Positions 34,602 to 43,221 of a DNA stretch of 64,000 nucleotides are shown here, piece after piece. Origin of the DNA: Ewingella allii (GTDB lineage: Bacteria > Pseudomonadota > Gammaproteobacteria > Enterobacterales > Enterobacteriaceae); assembly GCF_044430645.1 (NCBI RefSeq), contig NZ_JAWUDN010000005.1:124001-188000 (forward strand). The letters are read 5' to 3'. The notes beneath the pieces were generated by a model. That model saw only the letters and a list, made by a program, of their open reading frames with translations, had not been told where the DNA came from and did no database searches. Position 1 is the first letter of the stretch. Each line of letters begins with the position of its first letter. The translations under genes and the position numbers were made by a program.

Positions 34602-35618
34602 TTATTGAGCGGCGTTATGAGTCTCTGGCTGCTCAATTTCCTTATCCCCCTTGTATTGCGCGGTGGCAATCCAGGCGGCGACAAACAGCGTTAGCCGGGC
34701 GAAAAAGTAGAAGAAGGCCATCAGGCCGATAACCGAGCCGAAAGCCGCGCCGGAGGGCGAGCTTGCCAGCCGTGGCAAGGTCATGGTCATGACGAACTTG
34801 ATCACTTCAAAGCCGATGGCCGCCAGCAAAGTGCCGCGCAGCAGGGCTTTTTTACGCGGCTTGTGGCGCGGCAGCATCCAAAATATCCACAGGAACAATA
34901 AATAGTTAGCCGCAATGGAAATCACCAGCGTGACCGAGGTCATCACCGGGCGAAGCCACTCAATGCCGCCAAGGCCTAAGGCATCAACAATCGATTTCTG
35001 CGCCGAACCGGCAATCGAGGTCAGCGACAGCGTGATAATCAGCGCCAGCACCAGACCCGTCAGCGAGATGAAATCGCGAATATAGCGCTTATAAATCACC
35101 TCTTTATCCTGCGGATTGCGCTCCCACACGTCGCGGGACTGGGCGCGGATCGCTTCGCGCAGATTCCCCATCCAACTAATCCCGGAATAAAGCGCAATCA
35201 GCAAACCGGATAGCCCCACCGCCGTACGCTGCTGAATTGCCGTGTTGACGGTGTTTTTCAGCGTGCTGGCAAGGTTGGGATCGCTGATGCTGTTGACGAT
35301 TTTGCCAATCAGCCGCGCCAGCAGGTCGGGGTTGGAGGCCAGAATGAAACCCACTGCGGCAAAGGACACCATCAAAATCGGGATCAGCGACAAAAAGGAG
35401 AAATAGGTAATGGCCGCGCCGAACTGGCTGCCGAGGCGATCGTTGAATCGCTCCGTGGCCCGCAGCAAATGGGCGACCCAGCCCCATGACTGGATGCGCG
35501 TCACCAGCTTCGAAGCCCGGGTAATATTTTTATCCACAGTGTGATTGCCGGTTTTGATATTAATCAGCGGCTTAGCGTCTTCCTGTTCGAGCGTTTCTGG
35601 TTTATTGGTGGTTGGCAT
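34602..35618 (-). CDS. yhjD: YihY/BrkB-family inner-membrane protein YhjD
   Basis: A 338-residue protein with six predicted membrane segments and the family stretches ERFNDRLGSQFGAAITYFSFLSLIPILMVS, WMGNLREAIRAQSRDVWER and PSGAAFGSVIGLMAFFYFFARL. An E. coli yhjD point mutation is known to suppress Kdo-deficient LPS defects, suggesting a link to lipid or LPS export, but the native role is unsettled. It follows the E. coli gene order yhjE-yhjD-yhjC. Confidence 0.92.
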   Translation of the reverse strand: MPTTNKPETLEQEDAKPLINIKTGNHTVDKNITRASKLVTRIQSWGWVAHLLRATERFNDRLGSQFGAAITYFSFLSLIPILMVSFAAVGFILASNPDLLARLIGKIVNSISDPNLASTLKNTVNTAIQQRTAVGLSGLLIALYSGISWMGNLREAIRAQSRDVWERNPQDKEVIYKRYIRDFISLTGLVLALIITLSLTSIAGSAQKSIVDALGLGGIEWLRPVMTSVTLVISIAANYLLFLWIFWMLPRHKPRKKALLRGTLLAAIGFEVIKFVMTMTLPRLASSPSGAAFGSVIGLMAFFYFFARLTLFVAAWIATAQYKGDKEIEQPETHNAAQ

Positions 35619-35731
35619 TAATCCACGGAGTCCTTATTTTTGAGATTTTCCATCAGTTTAGTATAGCTGCTCAATCGCGCCCGCTGCCGGGCCAATGGCT
35701 GATTGCTCAGCCACTGCTCAAGAGGCCGGCC

Positions 35732-36643
35732 CTATTTGAGATGGGCATGGGTGATTTCGGTCAGCCAATCCATAAACACTTTGGCTCGCCTGGAAAGATT
35801 CAGCCGATGGGGATAAACCAGTGAGATAGGCATTGGCGGCGCGTTGTACTGCGGCAAGATTTTGACTAATTGGCCTGTCTCGAGGTACTCGCGCATCCCC
35901 ATCAGCGGTACCTGAATGATGCCTAAACCCGCCAGACAGGCGCTGGAGTAAGTCTGGGTGCTATTGACCGTCACCGCGCCGCCGGTCTTCACCGAACGCA
36001 GCGTTTTGCCTTCTAAATATTCAAAGCTGGAGGTTCGCGCCCCCAACGTCTGCTCGTAATGCACCATGGCGTGCTGGGATAAATCGTCCGGGTGCAGCGG
36101 CGTGCCGTGGCGCTGGAGATAAGCCGGGCTGGCGCAATTTATCATGCTGAGTTGCCCGAGCGGGCGAGCGATCAGCCCCGAATCCTTCAGCGTGCCGACG
36201 CGGATCACGCAGTCAAAACCTTCGCGAATGACATCAACCCGATGGTCGGTGCTGCTGAGTTCAATCTCAATGGCCGGGTAGCGGTTGAGGAATTCGCCCA
36301 GCTTTGGCAGCACAAAATCGCGCGCCATGGCGACCGACATATCTACCCGCAGGCGGCCGCTGATGGTCGCCGGGTTAGCCTGAAACAGGGTTTCCATCTC
36401 TTCGACGCTGGCCAGCAGCTCTTTGCAGCGGTCGTAATAGACCTGACCGTCCTGCGTCAGTTGCACCCGGCGGGTGGAGCGATGCAGCAGGCGCACGGCA
36501 AGTTGGCTTTCCAATTGCTGAATTAGCCGCGAGACGCTGGCCTTGGGAAGACTCAAACTTTCGGCGGCGCGAGTAAAACTGTTCAGCTCTGCGACGCGAA
36601 CAAATACCTGCATCGATTGAATTTTATCCACATTTCCATCCAT
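35732..36643 (-). CDS. yhjC: LysR-family regulator (YhjC-like)
   Basis: A roughly 300-residue LysR-type regulator: N-terminal helix-turn-helix (SFTRAAESLSLPKASVSRLIQQLESQLAVRLLHRSTRRV), then a substrate-binding effector domain starting GRLRVDMSVAMARDFVLPKL. It resembles E. coli YhjC, including CVIRVGTLKDSGLIARPLG, and sits beside yhjD as yhjC does. ATG 36643 is given; a GTG at 36631 (giving MDKIQSMQVF) matches the E. coli start and may be correct. It is divergent from an SDR gene, its most likely target. Confidence 0.85.
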   Translation of the reverse strand: MDGNVDKIQSMQVFVRVAELNSFTRAAESLSLPKASVSRLIQQLESQLAVRLLHRSTRRVQLTQDGQVYYDRCKELLASVEEMETLFQANPATISGRLRVDMSVAMARDFVLPKLGEFLNRYPAIEIELSSTDHRVDVIREGFDCVIRVGTLKDSGLIARPLGQLSMINCASPAYLQRHGTPLHPDDLSQHAMVHYEQTLGARTSSFEYLEGKTLRSVKTGGAVTVNSTQTYSSACLAGLGIIQVPLMGMREYLETGQLVKILPQYNAPPMPISLVYPHRLNLSRRAKVFMDWLTEITHAHLK

Positions 36644-36757
36644 TGTTGTTTTATATGGAACAGTGAAACCCATTTAACATTGTTTATCGTTATCCATTCT
36701 GCCAATAGACTCTATTTCATACAACGAGTACCCACAATATTCACTGCGGAGTCTGAT

Positions 36758-37516
36758 ATGAGCAATAAAATCGCGATAGTGACCGGCGCAAGCCGTGGTT
36801 TGGGCAAGAATGCAGTAGAAAAACTGGCAGATCAGGGCGTGGATGTGATTTTGACTTATCACAGCCAGCGTGAAGAAGCCGACAGCATTGTCCGCGCCGT
36901 GCAGGCCAAAGGCGGCAAAGCCGCGGCGTTGCAGCTTGATGTCGGCGACAGCACATCTTTTATCGCGTTTGCCGCGCAGGTGAAGACCCTGCTGGCGGAT
37001 ATCTGGCAGCGCGACAGCTTCGATTTTCTGGTGAATAACGCCGGTATTGGTTTAGGCGTGCCTTTTGCGGAAGTGAGCGAAGAGCAGTTTGACCTGCTGA
37101 TGAATATTCATCTAAAAGGGCCGCTGTTCTTGACCCAAAAACTGCTGCCGCTGATTGCGGACGGCGGCCGTATTCTCAACGTCTCTACTGGCCTGACGCG
37201 TTTCTCTCTGCCGGGCTACTCGGTGTATGCCTCAATGAAAGGCGCGATGGAAGTGCTGACCAAGTATCAGGCGAAAGAGCTGGGCGCGCGCGGGATCCGC
37301 GTCAATATTCTGGCACCGGGGGCGATTGAGACTGACTTCGGCGGCGGCCACGTGCGTGACAATAAACAAACCAATCAGATGGTGGCATCCAACACCGCGC
37401 TTGGGCGCGTCGGCCTGCCGGATGATATCGGCCACATGGTGGCGCTGATGCTCAGTGACGCGGGTGGCTGGATGAACGCCCAACGCGTGGAAGCATCGGG
37501 CGGCATGTTCTTATAA
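36758..37516 (+). CDS. SDR-family NAD(P)-dependent oxidoreductase
   Basis: A 252-residue classical short-chain dehydrogenase. Cofactor motif TGASRGLG (9-16), NNAG (93-96), catalytic Ser143, Tyr157 and Lys161 in VSTGLTRFSLPGYSVYASMK, and an APGAIETDF loop. A basic residue after the Gly motif suggests NADP. GGAG lies 6 bp before ATG 36758. Substrate cannot be told. It is transcribed away from the LysR gene, a typical regulator-target pair. Confidence 0.9.
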   Translation: MSNKIAIVTGASRGLGKNAVEKLADQGVDVILTYHSQREEADSIVRAVQAKGGKAAALQLDVGDSTSFIAFAAQVKTLLADIWQRDSFDFLVNNAGIGLGVPFAEVSEEQFDLLMNIHLKGPLFLTQKLLPLIADGGRILNVSTGLTRFSLPGYSVYASMKGAMEVLTKYQAKELGARGIRVNILAPGAIETDFGGGHVRDNKQTNQMVASNTALGRVGLPDDIGHMVALMLSDAGGWMNAQRVEASGGMFL

Positions 37517-37530
37517 GACTGATTGAGTCA

Positions 37531-38274
37531 TTAATCGCGGAAGCGTTTCGCTTTCTGATGCTGCTGCTTTTCCAGCTCAAATATCGCCCGTTGCAGGTCG
37601 CGCTCCTGCGCGGGGGATAAATAAGGAAAACGGAAACTGAGCCGCTGGCTGGTGACCGTTTCTCCTTTACTGCTTACCGTTTGCCGGTCCATCGCGCTGA
37701 TAAACTCCAAATCCAGTTTGAAAGAGCCAAACTCGGCTAATTCCACCAGAGAGTCTTTAATCACCGTGCCAGCTTCAATCGCCAGTGGCATCATTTTGTC
37801 GACGTGCAGGCCGATGCCTCCCAGCGAGATATCTTTCAGGCGAAAGCTGAAATCACTGGTGTCGGGGAATTTGCCGCGACAGACATAAGTAGGTTGCAGC
37901 GGAATATTGACGCGGAAATACTCGCGGCGCTGAATGAAATAGAGCTCCGGCGGGATTTCGCAGCTAAAGGTCGGCAGATTTTGCCAGCTGATTTCCTGCG
38001 CCTGTCCCGAGGTGAACTCGACTTTTGCTCCTGCCGGTTCCGCCACGAAATTCAGGGTTTGCGCCTCTTTTGCCAGCTGGTTGTCGTAATCACCACTGCC
38101 CAGATCAAACAGCAATTGGTTGGTATCCGGCAAAACGTCCAGAATTTTGCTGATAAATTGCCCGCGCCCGTGGGACACCATGACCAGCGTGTTGTTCTTC
38201 TTCAAATCACGCAGAACGGCCAAAATGCCCAACTTATTGCGACGGACAAACTGCTCTTTAGATGCTTCGTTCAC
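37531..38274 (-). CDS. ycgR: Flagellar brake protein YcgR (c-di-GMP receptor)
   Basis: A 247-residue protein with an N-terminal YcgR domain (VSHGRGQFISKILDVLPDT...LLFDLGSGD) and a C-terminal PilZ domain carrying RREYFR (Arg117/Arg121 of RxxxR) and DISLGG (148-153). With c-di-GMP bound it acts on the flagellar rotor/stator and slows swimming. Start is GTG 38274 with GGTGGGG 8 bp upstream. A FliA promoter lies 72 bp further up. In E. coli ycgR is elsewhere on the chromosome. Confidence 0.95.
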   Translation of the reverse strand: MNEASKEQFVRRNKLGILAVLRDLKKNNTLVMVSHGRGQFISKILDVLPDTNQLLFDLGSGDYDNQLAKEAQTLNFVAEPAGAKVEFTSGQAQEISWQNLPTFSCEIPPELYFIQRREYFRVNIPLQPTYVCRGKFPDTSDFSFRLKDISLGGIGLHVDKMMPLAIEAGTVIKDSLVELAEFGSFKLDLEFISAMDRQTVSSKGETVTSQRLSFRFPYLSPAQERDLQRAIFELEKQQHQKAKRFRD

Positions 38275-38345
38275 CAGCGATACCCCACCTGACAGTTTTT
38301 ATGATTGTAATGGTTTTAATTTGACTTAAAGGATGTGCATAACGG

Positions 38346-38372
38346 TTATCGGCAGGCCTGATGGAAGCTTGA
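38346..38372 (-). promoter_or_regulatory. FliA (sigma 28) promoter of ycgR
   Basis: On the minus strand: -35 TCAAGCTT (complement of 38365-38372), 11-bp spacer and -10 GCCGATAA (complement of 38346-38353). The -10 is a perfect sigma 28 match and the -35 matches 6 of 8. It points at ycgR with a leader of about 65 nt; E. coli ycgR is also FliA-dependent. Confidence 0.85.
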
Positions 38373-38497
38373 TGCTTATTTCTCTTTATTGCGAAATCGC
38401 CGCCAATACAAAAATCGAAAAAAATTTCTAAAACCATCGAATAAAAATCACCACTCAAGTGTTTACTGACAAATCGGACACTTATGGGCCTTTCTTT

Positions 38498-39079
38498 ATG
38501 CAAAACACTTCAGCTCCAACGCTGCGCCGTCGCTATGACGGCCTGACGATCACTCTGCATTGGGCCACCGCGCTCATTGTTATCTTCATGTTTGCCAGCG
38601 CGCATATTTGGGAATTGCTGGATCGCGGCACCCCGCTGCGCAAAGGGCTGCAATCCGTGCATATCTCCGTGGGCATCCTGCTGGCGGTGATCATTATCGG
38701 GCGTTTGCTGTGGCGGTTATTCACCGTGAGCACCGGCCGCAGCAAGCAGGAACCTATTGCCATGCCGACGGCGATGAAAGCCGCGTCGCACCTGACCCAT
38801 CTGGTGCTCTATTTGCTGCTGATTTCGCAAATTGTGCTCGGCTTTTTATTCCGCTGGGCGCAGGCCGAGCCGTTCTACTTCTTCGGTTTATTCCCGATCC
38901 CCGACGTTTTCGATTTCGACAGCGTCATGCCGCGCACCTTCGGCATGCTGCATAACAACGTGGCGTGGGCATTAATCATTGTGGCCGGGGTGCATGCTCT
39001 GGCGGCGCTATTCCACCATTACGTCTTACGCGACGGCACGCTGCGTCGCATGCTACCGGGCAGCCACGGCCGCTCATAA
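38498..39079 (+). CDS. Cytochrome b561-family protein
   Basis: A 193-residue four-helix inner-membrane b-type cytochrome. Haem-ligand histidines are likely those in ITLHWATAL, LQSVHISVG, LHNNVAWALI and GVHALAALFHHY. Such proteins pass electrons from quinol to periplasmic partners or superoxide. ATG 38498 is preferred over an upstream GTG. It is the first of four same-strand genes with a TPR protein, ECF sigma and anti-sigma factor, 37 bp or less apart, which suggests one operon with a redox theme. Confidence 0.85.
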   Translation: MQNTSAPTLRRRYDGLTITLHWATALIVIFMFASAHIWELLDRGTPLRKGLQSVHISVGILLAVIIIGRLLWRLFTVSTGRSKQEPIAMPTAMKAASHLTHLVLYLLLISQIVLGFLFRWAQAEPFYFFGLFPIPDVFDFDSVMPRTFGMLHNNVAWALIIVAGVHALAALFHHYVLRDGTLRRMLPGSHGRS

Positions 39080-39116
39080 GAAACAAAGCCAACACCTTGC
39101 TACTCAGGACCCTACA

Positions 39117-39653
39117 ATGAAAAAAAATAATAATCTCACCACGCTCTCCGCCCTGTGCCTGTGCGCGGGCCTGTCGATGTTCTCAATCGCGGCCCACGCC
39201 ATGGGCGATGACTCGGAGAAAACGCCGGACTGCCCGAAAGGTCAGGTTTATGACAGTAAAACCAAAAGCTGTATGGTAGAAAAAGGCAGTAAGATTTCCG
39301 ATCAGGATAAGACGCAATATGCTTATCATCTGGCGAAAACCGGTCGCTTCCAGGAAGCCTTAAATCTGCTCGATACGCTGCAACAGCCCAACACCCGCGA
39401 AGCCTGGAATTATCGCGGCTATGCTACGCGTAAATTGGGGCGCACGGATGAAGGGATCGGCTATTATCAGCGTTCCATCGCGCTCGACGGGCATTACGCC
39501 AAAGTGCGTGAATACCTTGGCGAGGCGTACATGATCAAAGGCCGTCCGGACTTGGCTAAGGCGCAGCTCGCCACGATTAAAGGGATTTGCGGCACGGGCT
39601 GTGAAGAGTATCGCGACCTGAATGCCGCGATCGAGGGCCACCCGGAATCTTAA
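39117..39653 (+). CDS. Exported TPR-repeat protein
   Basis: A 178-residue periplasmic protein: signal peptide (LCLCAGLSMFSIAAHA), a cysteine-containing mature start (CPKGQVYDSKTKSCM), then about three TPR units (YAYHLAKTGRFQEALNLLD, AWNYRGYATRKLGRTDEGIGYYQRS, YLGEAYMIKGRPDLAKAQL) and a final CGTGCEEY. The cysteine pairs could form disulfides. AGGA precedes ATG 39117. Function unknown; gene position between the cytochrome and the sigma factor suggests a periplasmic sensor or adaptor. Confidence 0.85.
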   Translation: MKKNNNLTTLSALCLCAGLSMFSIAAHAMGDDSEKTPDCPKGQVYDSKTKSCMVEKGSKISDQDKTQYAYHLAKTGRFQEALNLLDTLQQPNTREAWNYRGYATRKLGRTDEGIGYYQRSIALDGHYAKVREYLGEAYMIKGRPDLAKAQLATIKGICGTGCEEYRDLNAAIEGHPES

Positions 39654-39680
39654 GATCGATTGACCGCGAGGTAGTGAAAA

Positions 39681-40199
39681 ATCACATCCACCGAGATCCG
39701 GCATGAATTAAGCCTCTGTCTGGCGCGTCTTTGGCGTTACGGCATGGTGTTGTCGCGAAAACGCGATGTGGCTGATGATTTAGTGCAATCGACCTGCGTG
39801 CGGGCGCTTGAGCGCAGCGCGCAGTTCGAAGAGGGCACGCGCATCGATCGCTGGTTATTTTCGATTTTGCATTCGATTTGGATCAACGAGCTTAGGGCGC
39901 AGCAAGTTCGTCAGGGACAGGGATTTGTGGATATTGATGAAGTGAGCACCTCGCATGAATCAGGTGATTTTGAGAGCCGCCGCTGGCAATTGCAGGTGAT
40001 GCAGCAGGTCGGCGGCTTACCCGAAGCCCAGCGAAACGCGGTGTTTCTGGTTTATGTCGAAGGTTTTACCTATCAAGAAGCCGCCAACACGCTGGCCGTG
40101 CCGGTGGGAACCATCATGAGTCGGCTGGCAACCGCCAGACAAACCTTGGCGAAATCCGCCGTGACGCCTTTCCAACCACAACAGGGAGAGAAAAAATGA
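39681..40199 (+). CDS. ECF-family RNA polymerase sigma factor with non-canonical start
   Basis: An extracytoplasmic-function sigma factor: region 2 (RDVADDLVQSTCVRALERSAQF, RIDRWLFSILHSIWINELRA) and region 4 (LPEAQRNAVFLVYVEGFTYQEAANTLAVPVGTIMSRLATARQTL). The first ATG, 39744, falls inside region 2, but the frame is open upstream to 39678 and reads EIRHELSLCLARLWRYGM, which looks like genuine region 2.1. No ATG, GTG or TTG exists there; ATC 39681 stands 8 bp after GAGGT. I give 39681 as the likely N-terminus (172 residues). Its last bases overlap the anti-sigma start. Confidence 0.85.
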   Translation: MTSTEIRHELSLCLARLWRYGMVLSRKRDVADDLVQSTCVRALERSAQFEEGTRIDRWLFSILHSIWINELRAQQVRQGQGFVDIDEVSTSHESGDFESRRWQLQVMQQVGGLPEAQRNAVFLVYVEGFTYQEAANTLAVPVGTIMSRLATARQTLAKSAVTPFQPQQGEKK

Positions 40200-40993
40200 C
40201 GCAAGAACGTCTGCCGATCCCTTTCCCTGACGAAGCGCTGGTGGCCTGGCTCGACAATCAGTTGAGTGACGCCCAGCGCGAACAGGTTGCCCAGCGATTA
40301 CAGAGTGACGAAGTTTTGGCCGATCGCCTCAATCAGCTTTCTTACAGCAATCTGCCTTTCCATGAAGCCTATGAGCCTTTGCTGTCCGAAGCGCCAATTG
40401 CCAGCTTGCAGGCCCGGCTGGATGCCATTCCAGATCCCGTTAGTGTGCCAAAAGTTGCGAATAAACAGGGCGTTAGCCGTCGGCACCTGCTGGCCGCCGC
40501 GGTGAGTTTCCTTGCAGTAGGGATTGCCGTCGGGCGCTACGCCGTGCCTTTTGCCGAGCCTGAGCAAGATCTCGGCTGGCGCAATCTGGTCGCAGAATAT
40601 ATGTCGCTCTATTCCGCCGACACGCTGGCTGATATCCATGAATCTCCAGAGCAGCAGCAACAAGAATTGCAGCGAGTGAATGCCTCGCTGGGTACCACCC
40701 TGACCCCCGATAGACTCGCTCTACAGGGGGCGACGCTGAAAAATGCCCGCCTGCTCAATTATGACCAGTACAATATCGCGCAGATCACCTATCTCGACGC
40801 CACCCACGGCCCGATGGCCCTGTGCATCACTCGCTCATCCCAGCGCAGCGACACCGCCCAGCAAAGTGAAATCCGCCGGGGTATGAATGTTATTTATTGG
40901 CGCGCCAAAGGTTTTAACTACATGTTAATTGGACATAATCCTGCCGACCAAATGGCACTGCGCGGACAAATATTGTTGAGTGCGCTGAGTTGA
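40196..40993 (+). CDS. Membrane-anchored anti-sigma factor
   Basis: A 265-residue protein overlapping the sigma gene by 4 bp (ATGA), the usual coupling of sigma/anti-sigma pairs. The N-terminus (LPIPFPDEALVAWLDNQLSDAQREQVAQRL) resembles cytosolic sigma-binding helices; a single membrane segment follows a double Arg (RRHLLAAAVSFLAVGIAVG, near residue 100). The C-terminal periplasmic part (about 120-265) ends NVIYWRAKGFNYMLIGHNPADQMALRG. No zinc-binding HxxxCxxC motif is seen. The stimulus is unknown. Confidence 0.85.
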   Translation: MTQERLPIPFPDEALVAWLDNQLSDAQREQVAQRLQSDEVLADRLNQLSYSNLPFHEAYEPLLSEAPIASLQARLDAIPDPVSVPKVANKQGVSRRHLLAAAVSFLAVGIAVGRYAVPFAEPEQDLGWRNLVAEYMSLYSADTLADIHESPEQQQQELQRVNASLGTTLTPDRLALQGATLKNARLLNYDQYNIAQITYLDATHGPMALCITRSSQRSDTAQQSEIRRGMNVIYWRAKGFNYMLIGHNPADQMALRGQILLSALS

Positions 40994-41293
40994 AACTAAC
41001 TTATTAATTTCCATAAGAAACTACTTTGCTGAATTAGTTTAATAATTAAAGTTATTTTTAGCTGACGTAGCGTTAATGTTACATTGGTTGCGAAAGGTCG
41101 ATATTTGGAATATCTAGCAACAACAATGTGTGTTTAATTTGTTAACACATTCCGCAGTAAATAAAACCCTTTCATTCTGTCAGGGATAATCGCTTATCTC
41201 TGTACGCATCAGGTTATTGATTTCACCAACTACAATGAAATCTGGGCATTTTTCACCTGAAAGACAAAACTAAACTTAAGAGATACAGACGTC
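40994..41293 (+). promoter_or_regulatory. mqo promoter region with two inverted repeats
   Basis: No gene. It contains GATATT-TGG-AATATC at 41100-41114 and TGTGTT...AACACA at 41129-41149, the second enclosing TTAATTTGTTAA, which resembles an ArcA-type GTTAAT element. E. coli mqo is repressed by ArcA under low oxygen, so an ArcA site is plausible. Both are unproven matches by eye. Confidence 0.4.
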
Positions 41294-42961
41294 ATGAGAA
41301 AGTTACTCGTCATGATCCTCTGCCTTAACGCTATGGCGCTAACCCCGCGCGCGTTTGCAGCAGAAGAAGAAAAATCCGTCGATGTGTTACTGATCGGCGG
41401 AGGAATCATGAGTGCCACTCTGGGTACTTACCTCCAGGAACTTGAGCCAGACTGGTCGATCAACATGGTCGAGCGTCTTGATGGCGTTGCTGAAGAGAGT
41501 TCTAACGGCTGGAACAACGCCGGTACGGGCCACTCGGCATTGGCTGAGATGAACTACACGCCGGAAAAAGCCGACGGTTCAATCGATATCTCCAAGGCAG
41601 TCGAAGTCAACGAAGGTTTCCAGATTTCCCGCCAGTTCTGGTCTTATCAGGTTGAGAATGGCGTACTGCACGACCCACGTTCATTCATCAACAGCGTGCC
41701 GCACATGAGCTTTGTATGGGGCGACGCCAACGTCGACTTCCTGCACAAACGCTACTTGGCTCTGCAAAAAAGCACCCTGTTCCGTGGCATGGAATACTCT
41801 CAGGATCCAACCAAAATTAAAGAGTGGATCCCACTGGTCATGGAAGGTCGTGATCCTAATCAGAAAATTGCTGCGACCCGTATTCCAATTGGTACTGACG
41901 TTAACTTCGGTGAAATCACTCACCAGTTAGTGGCATCGCTGCAGAAAAATCAAAACTTCTCCCTGAGCCTTGGCCACGAAGTTCGCGACATCAAACGCAA
42001 CCCAGACAACACCTGGAACGTGACCGTCGCTGACCTGAAAAACAACGGCAAAGAGAGCGTTGTGAAGGCGAAATTCGTGTTTATCGGTGCTGGCGGCGCG
42101 TCCCTGACCCTGCTGCAAAAATCCGGTATTCCAGAAGCTGACAACTACGGCGGCTTCCCGGTTGGCGGCCAATTCCTGGTGACTGAAAACCCAGAAATCG
42201 TAAACCGTCACTTGGCGAAAGTGTATGGCAAAGCCTCTGTGGGTGCGCCTCCGATGTCCGTTCCACACTTGGATACTCGTGTTTTCAACGGTAAACGCGT
42301 TCTGTTGTTCGGACCGTTCGCGACTTTCTCCAGCAAGTTCCTGAAAAATGGTTCTCTGTGGGATCTGTTCGGTTCCGTGAACTTCTCTAACATCGGCCCG
42401 ATGACTGACGTCGGCATCGACAACTTCGATCTGGTTAAATATCTGATTAGCCAAGTTATGTTGAGCGACAACGACCGTTACGAAGCGCTGAAAGAGTACT
42501 TCCCAGACGCGAAGAAAGAAGACTGGAGACTGTGGACTGCGGGCCAACGTGTTCAGATCATCAAGAAAGACCCGAAAGAAGGCGGCGTGCTGCGTCTGGG
42601 TACCGAAGTGGTTAGCTCTAAAGATGGCAGCATCGCGGCGCTGTTGGGCGCATCACCGGGCGCATCGACTGCGGCTCCAATCATGCTGCACCTGATGGAA
42701 ACCGTGTTTAAAGATAAAGTTGCTACCCCAGAATGGCAGACCAAACTGAAGCAGATCATTCCTTCATACGGCACCAAACTGAACGGCAACGTGGAAGCGA
42801 CCGAGAAAGAATTGGGCTACACCAGCCGCGTTCTGCAACTCGACAACCCAACGCCAGCAGCCCAACCTGCTGAGCAGGCACCGGCGGCAGAAGCAGCTCC
42901 GGCTCCACAGGGCAACACCGAGAAGAAAGACCAGAAACAACCAGCCGATATCGCGCTGTAA
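41294..42961 (+). CDS. mqo: Malate:quinone oxidoreductase Mqo
   Basis: A 555-residue FAD-dependent peripheral membrane enzyme that oxidises malate to oxaloacetate and reduces quinone, a TCA-cycle step parallel to NAD-malate dehydrogenase. The FAD fold starts at VLLIGGGIMSATLG, with SSNGWNNAGTGHSAL and the C-terminal GASPGASTAAPIML. Like E. coli Mqo it has a signal-like N-terminus. The last 60 residues are a Pro/Ala/Gln-rich tail ending PADIAL, again as in E. coli. A terminator follows. Confidence 0.96.
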   Translation: MRKLLVMILCLNAMALTPRAFAAEEEKSVDVLLIGGGIMSATLGTYLQELEPDWSINMVERLDGVAEESSNGWNNAGTGHSALAEMNYTPEKADGSIDISKAVEVNEGFQISRQFWSYQVENGVLHDPRSFINSVPHMSFVWGDANVDFLHKRYLALQKSTLFRGMEYSQDPTKIKEWIPLVMEGRDPNQKIAATRIPIGTDVNFGEITHQLVASLQKNQNFSLSLGHEVRDIKRNPDNTWNVTVADLKNNGKESVVKAKFVFIGAGGASLTLLQKSGIPEADNYGGFPVGGQFLVTENPEIVNRHLAKVYGKASVGAPPMSVPHLDTRVFNGKRVLLFGPFATFSSKFLKNGSLWDLFGSVNFSNIGPMTDVGIDNFDLVKYLISQVMLSDNDRYEALKEYFPDAKKEDWRLWTAGQRVQIIKKDPKEGGVLRLGTEVVSSKDGSIAALLGASPGASTAAPIMLHLMETVFKDKVATPEWQTKLKQIIPSYGTKLNGNVEATEKELGYTSRVLQLDNPTPAAQPAEQAPAAEAAPAPQGNTEKKDQKQPADIAL

Positions 42962-42983
42962 GTTAAGTTCTTTCTGAATAATG

Positions 42984-43009
42984 AAAACCGCCTTTAGGGG
43001 CGGTTTTTT
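42984..43009 (+). terminator. Terminator after mqo
   Basis: AAAACCGCC-TTTAG-GGGCGGTTTTTT, a GC stem with a six-T tail, 22 bp past the mqo stop. Confidence 0.93.
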
Positions 43010-43174
43010 GCTTTCTGGAATGCGGATTCCAAAGAATGACAAAAATCTTCGGCTTTATTGGCGATTTTACTCCGAGGGGTGAATGATGCCCGTAGCAGAA
43101 CACCGGAGGGACTTAGCAATCTATGGGAAATGTCAGCTCAAATAATCATCAGCAACGGGGCGGTTATGGTAGTA

Positions 43175-43202
43175 TTTGTGATACTGAATTTAGTACCACA
43201 AA
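43175..43202. promoter_or_regulatory. 28-bp palindromic operator of the toxin-antitoxin pair
   Basis: The region from TTTGTG (43175) to CACAAA (ends 43202) is a near-perfect 28-bp palindrome with centre AATT; only two symmetrical base pairs break it. It ends 19 bp before the antitoxin start, where type II antitoxins bind to autorepress. Binding by this antitoxin is inferred. Confidence 0.7.
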
Positions 43203-43221
43203 TCACACTACTGAGGTGCCT

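Noticed and set aside
41927..42547. 206-codon frame antisense to mqo
   Set aside because: Shadow of mqo, no domain recognised.
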